Origin: Cyclobacteriaceae bacterium
GTDB lineage: Bacteria > Bacteroidota > Bacteroidia > Cytophagales > Cyclobacteriaceae
NCBI GenBank assembly: GCA_019751475.1
Contig: JAIENH010000417.1
Span: forward strand, 1 to 5,175
Reading direction: 5' to 3'
DNA: 5,175 bases
The notes below the pieces were generated by a model that saw only the letters and a program-made list of their open reading frames with translations, was not told where the DNA came from and did not search any database. Below, piece by piece: positions 1 through 5,175 of this stretch (within the stretch, counting starts at the first letter, position 1; every line of letters starts with the position of its first letter). A program made the translations under genes and the position numbers.

Positions 1-424
1 CATCCCGGCAGGCTAGCACTAATTTTTGAAATCCCTATTGATCGGCACTTGTCTGGTTGGCAGTTGAGGCTGAATAGAAGCTCGTGGCACAAGTTGACTT
101 TTCTTGCGGTTGCGATCTTACCTCATCTAAAAATTTACTTTTCGCAGTAGCGAGTTGTTGATCCTCGAATACGAGCAGTTCATCAGCCGGCAGAAAAATC
201 TTGGACTGATCAGGGTGAAAAGGAGAGAAGATATAACCAGGTGGGGACTCCTCTAGCGAGACTTCCTCCATGCGTTTCACTTCGTTGCTTCCAGCCAGGC
301 AAACAGAGTTGCTGTTGGGCAATCGCCAGAGAGCAAATGAAACATGCTGATCATAATACCGCGACATGAGTCCGGGCAGCAGTTTGTCCATCGAAATATC
401 AAAGGTCAGCGAAGCTCGCTCCAT
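1..424 (-). pseudogene. menF: Isochorismate synthase (chorismate-binding family), N-terminal part, interrupted by an in-frame TAG and cut by the window edge
   Basis: Isochorismate synthase converts chorismate to isochorismate, the first committed step of menaquinone (or siderophore) synthesis in the cytoplasm. The 129 codons before the stop resemble the variable N-terminal region of Bacteroidota homologues: FALWRLPNS near residues 30-38, PGYIFSPFHP near 62-71 and KIFLPADELLVF near 75-86. The frame hits TAG at 35-37, yet the 11 codons beyond it, in the same frame to the window edge, read GFQKLVLACRD. That fits the helix just before the first conserved block of the chorismate-binding domain. 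Full-length members are several hundred residues, so 129 residues alone would lack the whole catalytic domain. The ATG at 422-424 lies 5 bp after the thioesterase stop, so the two are probably co-transcribed and coupled. Possible explanations are a recent nonsense mutation, a sequencing error (CAG to TAG would restore Gln) or readthrough. Family assignment is fairly secure; loss of function is not proven, because the rest lies outside the window. Confidence 0.68.
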
Positions 425-429
425 TTTTC

Positions 430-864
430 TTATCGTTTGTCAATCACGGCCATGGTTATACGACTCACGCACACCAACTCGTCTGCTTCGGTTGTTATTT
501 TTATCTCCCAAACTTGAGTACGCTGCCCCACATGGATAGGCCTTGCGGTGCCGACCACGTAGCCGCTCTTTACACTCTTGATATGGTTGGCATTGATTTC
601 TAATCCTACACAATACTTATTTCCATCATTCAGTGTGCAATGGGCCGCCACACTACCGAGTGTTTCCGCTAAGGCCACCGAAGCTCCACCATGTAACAAA
701 CCATACGGCTGATGTGTTCGGTGATCGACCGGCATTTTTGCTTCGATAAAATCATCGCCCAGGTTAGTCACCACAATGCCCAGGTGCTCTACCAGGGTAT
801 TGCGCGAAAAGCTGTTCAGTTGCTCAATGGTGAGATCGTGAGGAAATAGTTTCTTGGAAGCCAT
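430..864 (-). CDS. Hotdog-fold acyl-CoA thioesterase, PaaI/YdiI (MenI-like) family; candidate DHNA-CoA thioesterase
   Basis: This 144-residue protein is a single hotdog domain, close to the roughly 137 residues of E. coli EntH and YdiI. The signature segment at residues 52-71 (QPYGLLHGG, then ASVALAETLGS) carries the residues known to matter in EntH/YdiI with the same spacing: Gln52, His58, Glu67 (the presumed catalytic carboxylate, nine after the His) and Ser71. A second core segment, GLEINANHIKSV, follows near residues 87-98. The family hydrolyses aromatic or hydroxyaryl acyl-CoA thioesters as a cytosolic tetramer. Its position 5 bp upstream of isochorismate synthase suggests that it is the MenI-type enzyme hydrolysing 1,4-dihydroxy-2-naphthoyl-CoA; that substrate is inferred from context. 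A general PaaI-like clean-up thioesterase is the alternative. The ATG at 862-864 has no Shine-Dalgarno sequence upstream, as is common in Bacteroidota, and all motifs lie well inside the frame. Confidence 0.93.
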   Translation of the reverse strand: MASKKLFPHDLTIEQLNSFSRNTLVEHLGIVVTNLGDDFIEAKMPVDHRTHQPYGLLHGGASVALAETLGSVAAHCTLNDGNKYCVGLEINANHIKSVKSGYVVGTARPIHVGQRTQVWEIKITTEADELVCVSRITMAVIDKR

Positions 865-893
865 CGGAGGGTATGGAAGGTCGTTGATTTAAT

Positions 894-901
894 TATCTTT
901 G
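894..901 (+). promoter_or_regulatory. Candidate -7 promoter element TATCTTTG for the histidine phosphatase gene
   Basis: TATCTTTG matches the Bacteroidota -7 consensus TAnnTTTG at every fixed position and lies 45 bp before the start codon at 947, in the divergent spacer. No convincing TTG -33 element is seen about 19 bp further upstream, so this rests on the -7 match and location alone. Confidence 0.5.
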
Positions 902-946
902 CGCGCGTTTAAACGAGGGCATTTAGCCGTAGCAAATTAGAAGAAA

Positions 947-1606
947 TTGGTGTCTCAAAAAATATATTTAATCCGGCACGGCCAGACCGATTACAACCTT
1001 CGTGGGATTGTGCAAGGTAGTGGTGTGGATGCACCTTTAAATGCCCGGGGGCTGTCACAGGCGGAGGCGTTTTATGAGCGCTATCATTCAATACCTTTTC
1101 AGCGTGTTTACACATCGGCCTTGATTAGAAGTCAGCAGTCTATTGAGCGATTTATTCAACAGGGTATTCCTCACGAAGCACTAACGGCCCTTAATGAAAT
1201 TAGTTGGGGAAGCCGCGAGGGGCAGCAGATCACTCCGGAAGAAGACGCCTATTATCATTGGGTGTTGCGTCAATGGCAGGAGGGAAAGACCTCGATGCCT
1301 ATCGAGAGCGGTGAGAGCCCCGACCAGGTGGCCGAACGCCAACGATCGTTTATTAAATTGTTGGAGTCACGCTCCGAGGATAAAACTATTTTGGTCTGCA
1401 TGCATGGGCGCGCCATGCGGATTTTGCTTTGCCAGCTTCTGAACTACCCGCTCCGCTCCATGGATATGTTTGAGCATAAAAATTTAGGACTTTATATTCT
1501 TAACCGAACCGAGAAGCAGTATAGCGTAGCGCTTTATAATAATACAGATCACCTTAGCCGACTTTCATCCGAGCGAGAAAGTGTGCTTGCCTCGTCAAAG
1601 GGTTGA
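947..1606 (+). CDS. Histidine phosphatase family protein (phosphoglycerate mutase-like)
   Basis: This is a 219-residue single-domain member of the histidine phosphatase superfamily, which transfers or hydrolyses phosphate through a phosphohistidine. The catalytic RHG motif is at residues 10-12, with His11 as nucleophile in the context LIRHGQTDYN. Other active-site residues are Arg61 in TSALIRSQQS, Glu84 in LNEISWG (probable acid/base) and His153 in CMHGRAMR; GESPDQV at 122-128 is also typical. The substrate cannot be told from sequence: cofactor-dependent mutase, alpha-ribazole phosphatase or a broad phosphatase all fit, and length and motifs favour a small phosphatase over glycolytic PGM. 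A TAG at 938-940 in the same frame is followed by AAG, AAA, TTG, GTG, so the start must be TTG at 947 or GTG at 950; the first in-frame ATG falls after the catalytic His. An AGAAGAA purine run precedes it and may serve as a weak ribosome site. The last 12 bp overlap the convergent TPR gene. Confidence 0.92.
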   Translation: MVSQKIYLIRHGQTDYNLRGIVQGSGVDAPLNARGLSQAEAFYERYHSIPFQRVYTSALIRSQQSIERFIQQGIPHEALTALNEISWGSREGQQITPEEDAYYHWVLRQWQEGKTSMPIESGESPDQVAERQRSFIKLLESRSEDKTILVCMHGRAMRILLCQLLNYPLRSMDMFEHKNLGLYILNRTEKQYSVALYNNTDHLSRLSSERESVLASSKG

Positions 1607-3106
1607 TTTCTTATTCAGGTTTTCAAGGGCCGATTTGGCCTTGGTATCAATCCCGTTTTTGTATTCGTACTTTTTGTAGCTCAAGGCTTTCTCAAAGTAC
1701 TTCTTCGCTTCTGCGTTGTTGCCCTGCGATTGACTGATGTATCCCAACTGCAATGCAGCATTTGGGGCGAAGTACCACGGGTTTTGACCTGTCATGTCAA
1801 TAGTCTGCTGATAAAACAATTTGGCACTGGCAAGGTCTTGTGTCTTGTGGGCGAGCCTGCCTTTGCGATAATAAAATTCCGTCAGGTCTTTTTTGCCTGT
1901 CAAGTCGGTGGGAGAGATGGACTTGAGCATGTCCTTAGCTTCTTTGTAGTAGCCGCCATCGGTGTAAAATCGAACCTTCAAGATTTTGACGTTTGGCATG
2001 GCGGAGTCCTCTAACATCGCTGCGGCATATTTATCTGGGTCGGATACGGACTTGCCCGTTTTGCGTGCAATGTCAAAGCTTTTAAGCATGCTTTCCTTGT
2101 CACCCATGAGCAGTTGGCACAAGCCGATTTTATAATATGCATCCTTGCGAAAGCTCTGACTGTTATATCCTTTTAGAAATCTTAGATAAGATTGAATGGC
2201 TGCGGTATACTCTCCTTTGTGCAGAAGCGCTTCTGCGCGAAGGTATTCTACGTAGAGCATCTTTAGCCCGTTAGGCTTTTTATCAAGGGTTTGAATAAGT
2301 CTGAGTGCTTCTTCGCTTTGCGAATCTTTCATTAGCATATTGATGCCAAGAAAAAGCAGGAGCCGATTTTCTGGATCTCTTGTTAAGCAATCCTGAAAAC
2401 CTTTGGCCGCTTCGCCAAATTGCTGATTGATAAAGCCTTTGATCGTAAAGAATAGTATGGTCGCTTCTGCACTCAATGAAGACTTCGACAGGCGAAGCTC
2501 ATCCAACTGCCGCTGGCCCACAATAACAGAGCCTTTCATCCCCAGGAAATTCATGAACCACTGATACTTGTCGGGCACAGAGCCCACCATTACTTGTATC
2601 ACTCCGTACGTTTTTTTAATAGGAATGAAGTTAGGGTACTTTTTGAAGCATTCTTGGGTAGCCTGGTAGGCTTGCCGGATGGCAAACACAGCGTTTACCT
2701 CCTGACTCATGTTTAATAAATTAAAGCCGCGCTGTAGACTAAGTTCAGCTTTGAGGAAGAGCGTTTCGGCAGAAGGTGGCATGGCAGCTACTTTGTCGAT
2801 CCTTGCCTTGAGTCCTTCGTTGATTTTATCCCAGCGTTTTTCATCTTCAGTGATCAGCATATCGGCTGTCTCAAGAAGGCTTTGAAGATAGATTTTATGG
2901 AGTTCGTTTACGTTTTTTACCTGCGCCAAGTCAGCGTAAGCCTGATCGGTCTGTAGGTCAAGAATAAGTTTGTAAACGCGATCAAGGGTTGGCTCAAATT
3001 GCCACACATTGTCTGTGCTGCCCTGAGACGACCATGAGATGAATAAAAAAAAGCAGGCGAAAACGACTGCTTTTTTTATCAGTGATGGTAAATGGTTGTT
3101 AAGCAA
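1595..3106 (-). CDS. Exported tetratricopeptide-repeat protein, IML2/TTC39 (DUF3808)-like
   Basis: From the preferred TTG start this is a 503-residue protein that begins with a signal peptide: Lys11-Lys12, then a hydrophobic stretch at about 13-24 (VVFACFFLFI) and a likely signal peptidase I site after SQG near 27-29. No lipobox cysteine follows, so a soluble periplasmic or envelope location is inferred. The rest is helical repeats; clear TPRs lie near 281-314, 321-351, 409-441 and 448-480. The middle segment at 174-205 (GSVPDKYQW, then FLGMKGS and GQRQLDEL) and the C-terminal YEYKNGIDTKAKSALENL recall, from memory, the eukaryotic TTC39/IML2 pattern. No enzymatic motif is visible and the function is unknown; TPRs usually mediate protein contacts. 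TTG at 3104-3106 overlaps the upstream stop by 8 bp, which suits coupling. The frame stays open to ATG codons at 3176-3178 and 3206-3208, but those add a long basic leader and a 110 bp overlap. It is the last gene of the Nif3 unit. Confidence 0.82.
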   Translation of the reverse strand: MLNNHLPSLIKKAVVFACFFLFISWSSQGSTDNVWQFEPTLDRVYKLILDLQTDQAYADLAQVKNVNELHKIYLQSLLETADMLITEDEKRWDKINEGLKARIDKVAAMPPSAETLFLKAELSLQRGFNLLNMSQEVNAVFAIRQAYQATQECFKKYPNFIPIKKTYGVIQVMVGSVPDKYQWFMNFLGMKGSVIVGQRQLDELRLSKSSLSAEATILFFTIKGFINQQFGEAAKGFQDCLTRDPENRLLLFLGINMLMKDSQSEEALRLIQTLDKKPNGLKMLYVEYLRAEALLHKGEYTAAIQSYLRFLKGYNSQSFRKDAYYKIGLCQLLMGDKESMLKSFDIARKTGKSVSDPDKYAAAMLEDSAMPNVKILKVRFYTDGGYYKEAKDMLKSISPTDLTGKKDLTEFYYRKGRLAHKTQDLASAKLFYQQTIDMTGQNPWYFAPNAALQLGYISQSQGNNAEAKKYFEKALSYKKYEYKNGIDTKAKSALENLNKKSTL

Positions 3107-3890
3107 CTTTTTTAGTACGTCTTGCAGGAGCTGCTTTCTTAGGCTTTGCTTCCTCCTCCATTGATTCCATGTCAACATCTGCCAAGATGCGGCCAGAGTG
3201 TTCATCAATTACGATTTTTTTCTTCTCTCGAATCTCGGCTATTTTCTGAGGAGGTATGATAATGTTGCAACCTTCTGCTGCGCCACGCACCACCCGCACT
3301 ACGGCCAGTCCGTTGGACAGGTTTCCGCGCAAGCGCTCGTAGTACTTGAGAAGTTTGTCTTCAATTTTCTTGGCTGCTTTTTCACGGTCGGCCAGCAATT
3401 TCTTTTCTTCTTCCTGGCTTTCTCCGGCAATCTCCTCCAACTCTTTCTTCTTGTTCTCCAGGTCGCTGATGCGCTCTTTAATCAGGGCATCTATTTTGCC
3501 AATCTCTGCCTTCTTCTCTTCAATCTTTTCTTTGGCTTCTTTTATCCGCTTCTCGCAAATCTGCACCTCTAATTCCTGCAGTTCGATCTCTTTGGTAATG
3601 GCATCAAACTCGCGGTTATTCTTTACATTTTTCTGCTGCTCATTATACTTCTTCACGAGTTTTTCAGCCTCCTTAATACCTTCCTTGTTCTTCTTGATAT
3701 TGTCTTCAATCTCCTTTTGATCGGCCTCGAAGCGTGTCATCCGGGTCTTATACCCCTCAATTTCATCTTCCAGGTCTTGAACTTCGTCTGGCAGATCGCC
3801 CCGAAGCTTGCGTAGTTGGTCTAATTTTGTGTCGATGGACTGTAACTTGACGAGGGCTTCCAGTTTTTGTGTAATTGCCTGATTTTCCAT
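3099..3890 (-). CDS. Coiled-coil protein of the C4-type zinc ribbon (CT398/COG1579) family with a cysteine-depleted ribbon
   Basis: This 263-residue cytosolic protein has a long charged antiparallel coiled coil (about residues 10-185, rich in Glu and Lys), the family landmark NNREFDAI at 91-98, and a C-terminal module beginning NGLAVVRV at 193-200. Typical members then have CxxC, IPPQ and a second CxxCGRIL. Here the IPPQ (212-215) and GRIL (233-236) landmarks remain, but the expected ligands read Ala205, Cys208, Asp229 and Ser232, so three of the four cysteines are gone and zinc binding as in the family is unlikely. A tail follows: acidic, then Lys/Ala/Arg-rich (KPKKAAPARRTKKVA). The family's role is unsettled; the C. 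trachomatis homologue CT398 has been linked to sigma54 and secretion proteins, and genes of this family are often next to nif3. The ATG at 3888-3890 is 3 bp after the Nif3 stop and its stop overlaps the TPR gene start, consistent with one transcript. Confidence 0.9.
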   Translation of the reverse strand: MENQAITQKLEALVKLQSIDTKLDQLRKLRGDLPDEVQDLEDEIEGYKTRMTRFEADQKEIEDNIKKNKEGIKEAEKLVKKYNEQQKNVKNNREFDAITKEIELQELEVQICEKRIKEAKEKIEEKKAEIGKIDALIKERISDLENKKKELEEIAGESQEEEKKLLADREKAAKKIEDKLLKYYERLRGNLSNGLAVVRVVRGAAEGCNIIIPPQKIAEIREKKKIVIDEHSGRILADVDMESMEEEAKPKKAAPARRTKKVA

Positions 3891-3893
3891 TAT

Positions 3894-4997
3894 TTACAAG
3901 TAACTGATTGGATTGGTGACGGTTTTTGAAAAATTGATCGCAAAAGTAGGGAATTTTTCGGTCAAAACATCTTTCAGAAGCTCTTTTGTAAACTGCTCAG
4001 ACTCATAATGACCAATATCTGCCACGATTATTTTGCCATCGGCATCAAAGAATTCATGGTATTTAAAGTCGGCTGAGACAAAGATGTCTGCCTGTTGGCG
4101 AATTGCCTCCGATAGCAGAAAACTGCCTGCGCCTCCGCACACGGCTACCCGCTCTATCTTTCTAATCAATAATGATGTATGACGAACGACCCCCACTTGC
4201 ATCTGTGTCTTTAAACGCCTGAGAAATGCAATTGGTTCCTCTGGTGTGGCTAACTCACCAATCATGCCTGCACCAACCTCCTGGTTTTCGTTCTCTAACT
4301 TTGTGAGGTAGTAGGCTACTTCTTCATAGGGATGCGATTTCTTGAGGGCCGCCACTATGGTTTTTTCACTATGCGATGGGAAAATTACTTCAATGCGAAG
4401 TTCGGCCACGTGCTCCTGTTGTCCCTGTTTTCCGATGTGTGGCTGAGCAGCATCCGAAGGTTGGAAAGTACCGATACCTTCCACTCGAAAGCTGCAGTTT
4501 TTATAGTTACCAATTTGACCGGCACCAGCTTCGTGTAGTGCAGCCAGCACAGTATCAACATTTGCCTTGGGAGCGAATGTGACAAGTTTGGTGAGGGTGT
4601 CTTTCTTTGGTTTTAGAATTCGTGTATTTACGAGTCCAATTTTTTCTGCGATCCTTTTGTTAACGCCTGCCTCCACGTTATCAAGATTGGTATGGATGGC
4701 ATAGATGCCGATATCATTTTTAATGGCTTGAATGACGGTACGCTCAACATAGTTTCCTCCGGTAAGCTTTTTCAGGCCCTTAAAAACGATAGGGTGGTGA
4801 GCCACAATCAGGTTGCAATTCATAGACTTGGCTTCTTCCACCACGGCCTCGGTGCAATCCAGTGATACGAGTATGCCCTTTACGAGAGCATGTGGGTTGC
4901 CGGTGATCAGGCCGGAGTTATCGTAATCTTCCTGGTAGGGGCGGGGCGCCAGCGATTCCAAATAAGTGGCAACATCGTTTATATTTGGCGTTTGCAT
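3894..4997 (-). CDS. Nif3-like dinuclear metal centre hexameric protein (DUF34/YqfO type)
   Basis: This complete 367-residue member of the Nif3/YbgI/DUF34 family has the long architecture of Bacillus YqfO. The two halves of the Nif3 domain (about 1-130 and 240-367) flank a PII/CutA-like insert at about 133-237, recognisable from GQIGNYKNCSF, the GxGTFxP segment and HPYEEVAYY. The metal ligands known from YbgI are all present: His67 and His68 (AHHPIVFKG), Asp106 (HTNLDN), and His330 and Glu334 (DIGHYESE). DNSGL at 26-30 and CGGAGS at 287-292 are further family landmarks. Members form cytosolic toroidal hexamers with a two-metal site in each subunit; some are labelled GTP cyclohydrolase I type 2, but the physiological substrate is not settled. 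The ATG at 4995-4997 gives the expected N-terminus and has no Shine-Dalgarno sequence. It heads the unit with the coiled-coil and TPR genes and is divergent from lpxK. Confidence 0.96.
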   Translation of the reverse strand: MQTPNINDVATYLESLAPRPYQEDYDNSGLITGNPHALVKGILVSLDCTEAVVEEAKSMNCNLIVAHHPIVFKGLKKLTGGNYVERTVIQAIKNDIGIYAIHTNLDNVEAGVNKRIAEKIGLVNTRILKPKKDTLTKLVTFAPKANVDTVLAALHEAGAGQIGNYKNCSFRVEGIGTFQPSDAAQPHIGKQGQQEHVAELRIEVIFPSHSEKTIVAALKKSHPYEEVAYYLTKLENENQEVGAGMIGELATPEEPIAFLRRLKTQMQVGVVRHTSLLIRKIERVAVCGGAGSFLLSEAIRQQADIFVSADFKYHEFFDADGKIIVADIGHYESEQFTKELLKDVLTEKFPTFAINFSKTVTNPISYL

Positions 4998-5014
4998 AAA
5001 GCAATGATTTTGTT

Positions 5015-5022
5015 CAAATGTA
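5015..5022 (-). promoter_or_regulatory. Candidate -7 promoter element TACATTTG for the Nif3 gene unit
   Basis: Read on the minus strand this is TACATTTG, matching TAnnTTTG at every fixed position. It ends 17 bp before the Nif3 start codon, which would give a leader of only about 10-15 nt. The spacer is only 47 bp, so promoters for both directions must either sit here or intrude on coding sequence. No good -33 TTG is found at consensus spacing. Confidence 0.45.
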
Positions 5023-5030
5023 TTGATTTG
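5023..5030 (+). promoter_or_regulatory. Weak candidate -7 element TTGATTTG for lpxK
   Basis: TTGATTTG differs from TAnnTTTG only at the second base and lies 14 bp before the lpxK ATG. It directly abuts the opposite-strand element at 5015-5022. It is a weak match; lpxK might instead use a promoter inside the Nif3 coding region. Confidence 0.25.
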
Positions 5031-5044
5031 GTGCCAAGGGCGTA

Positions 5045-5175
5045 ATGAAAATAATAAAACTCCTGCTGTATCCGTTCGCTGCGCTCTTCAACCTCGGCAC
5101 ACGCATTCGTAATTATTTATATGACATTGGACACAAGCCCTCGTTCCGGTTTGACACCACGGTAATTGCTGTAGG
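5045..5175 (+). CDS. lpxK: Tetraacyldisaccharide 4'-kinase (LpxK), N-terminal fragment cut by the window edge
   Basis: The first 43 codons are present and the frame is still open at the right edge. LpxK phosphorylates the 4' position of the tetraacyldisaccharide-1-phosphate lipid A precursor at the inner face of the inner membrane. The visible part matches the family N-terminus: a hydrophobic membrane-associating helix with LLLYPFAALF at residues 6-15, then RIRNYLYDIG at 20-29 and FDTTVIAVG at 36-44, the last residue being only partly encoded. The last segment is the strand that normally leads into the GNxxxGGTGKTP Walker A loop, which lies just outside the window. ATG at 5045-5047 gives the usual start position relative to the LYP motif. 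It is divergent from the Nif3 gene with a 47 bp spacer. The kinase motif itself cannot be seen, so integrity is untested. Confidence 0.85.
   Translation, partial: MKIIKLLLYPFAALFNLGTRIRNYLYDIGHKPSFRFDTTVIAV

Noticed and set aside
933..939. TAATTTG on the minus strand as a promoter for the thioesterase gene
   Set aside because: It is one base short of TAnnTTTG spacing, about 70 bp from the start codon and without a -33 partner; too weak to list.
909..1115. A 68-codon minus-strand open frame across the divergent spacer and the start of the histidine phosphatase
   Set aside because: It covers the conserved RHG region antisense and has no recognisable features.
1624..1643. Hairpin with arms CAAGGGCC and GGCCTTG, 18 bp past the histidine phosphatase stop, as a possible terminator
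   Set aside because: One arm has an unpaired G, there is no T-tract directly after it, and it lies inside the C-terminal coding region of the TPR gene.
3045..3077. A8 and T7 homopolymer runs near the TPR gene start as a phase-variation switch
   Set aside because: In the coding sense these runs encode the hydrophobic signal peptide (FFL) and its basic start (KK), which explains them; they are short for phase variation.
3346..3720. Long plus-strand open frames opposite the coiled-coil gene
   Set aside because: They are antisense shadows of Glu/Lys-rich heptads, giving Ser/Phe/Leu-rich low-complexity translations with no family resemblance.
4332..4585. Three short open frames of 66-68 codons on both strands inside the Nif3 gene
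   Set aside because: All lie within the well-supported PII/CutA-like insert of Nif3 and show no motifs of their own.

Overview
This window looks like ordinary chromosome from a member of the Bacteroidota, most likely a Cytophagales-type organism. The reasons are: LpxK (lipid A synthesis) implies an LPS-bearing Gram-negative; isochorismate synthase and a MenI-like thioesterase point to menaquinone synthesis; starts lack good Shine-Dalgarno sequences and are often non-ATG; and the divergent gaps carry the Bacteroidota -7 promoter motif TAnnTTTG. The assignment is inferred from content and style, not from a marker gene.

Layout. (1) 1-864, minus strand: a two-gene unit, a hotdog thioesterase followed 5 bp later by isochorismate synthase. 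The synthase frame runs off the left edge but is cut by an in-frame TAG at 35-37, beyond which the family-like sequence resumes in the same frame. (2) 865-946: a short divergent spacer with a good -7 box for the next gene. (3) 947-1606, plus strand: a histidine phosphatase with a forced TTG or GTG start, whose 3' end overlaps the convergent neighbour by 12 bp. (4) 4997 down to 1595, minus strand: a tightly packed three-gene unit of Nif3-like metalloprotein, a coiled-coil CT398-type protein whose zinc ribbon has lost most of its cysteines, and an exported TPR protein resembling the TTC39/IML2 family. (5) 4998-5044: a 47 bp divergent spacer with overlapping candidate promoters. (6) 5045-5175, plus strand: the first 43 codons of lpxK.

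How they fit together. The thioesterase and isochorismate synthase probably act at two steps of menaquinone synthesis. The Nif3 and coiled-coil/zinc-ribbon pair is a recurring bacterial neighbourhood whose shared role is unsettled; here it is probably co-transcribed with a periplasmic or envelope TPR protein. lpxK is divergent and belongs to envelope biogenesis.

I found no mobile elements, CRISPR arrays, tRNA/rRNA genes or clear terminators. No wholly novel system is evident. The points most worth a second look are the amber codon in isochorismate synthase, the cysteine-depleted zinc ribbon, and the bacterial IML2/TTC39-like TPR protein.
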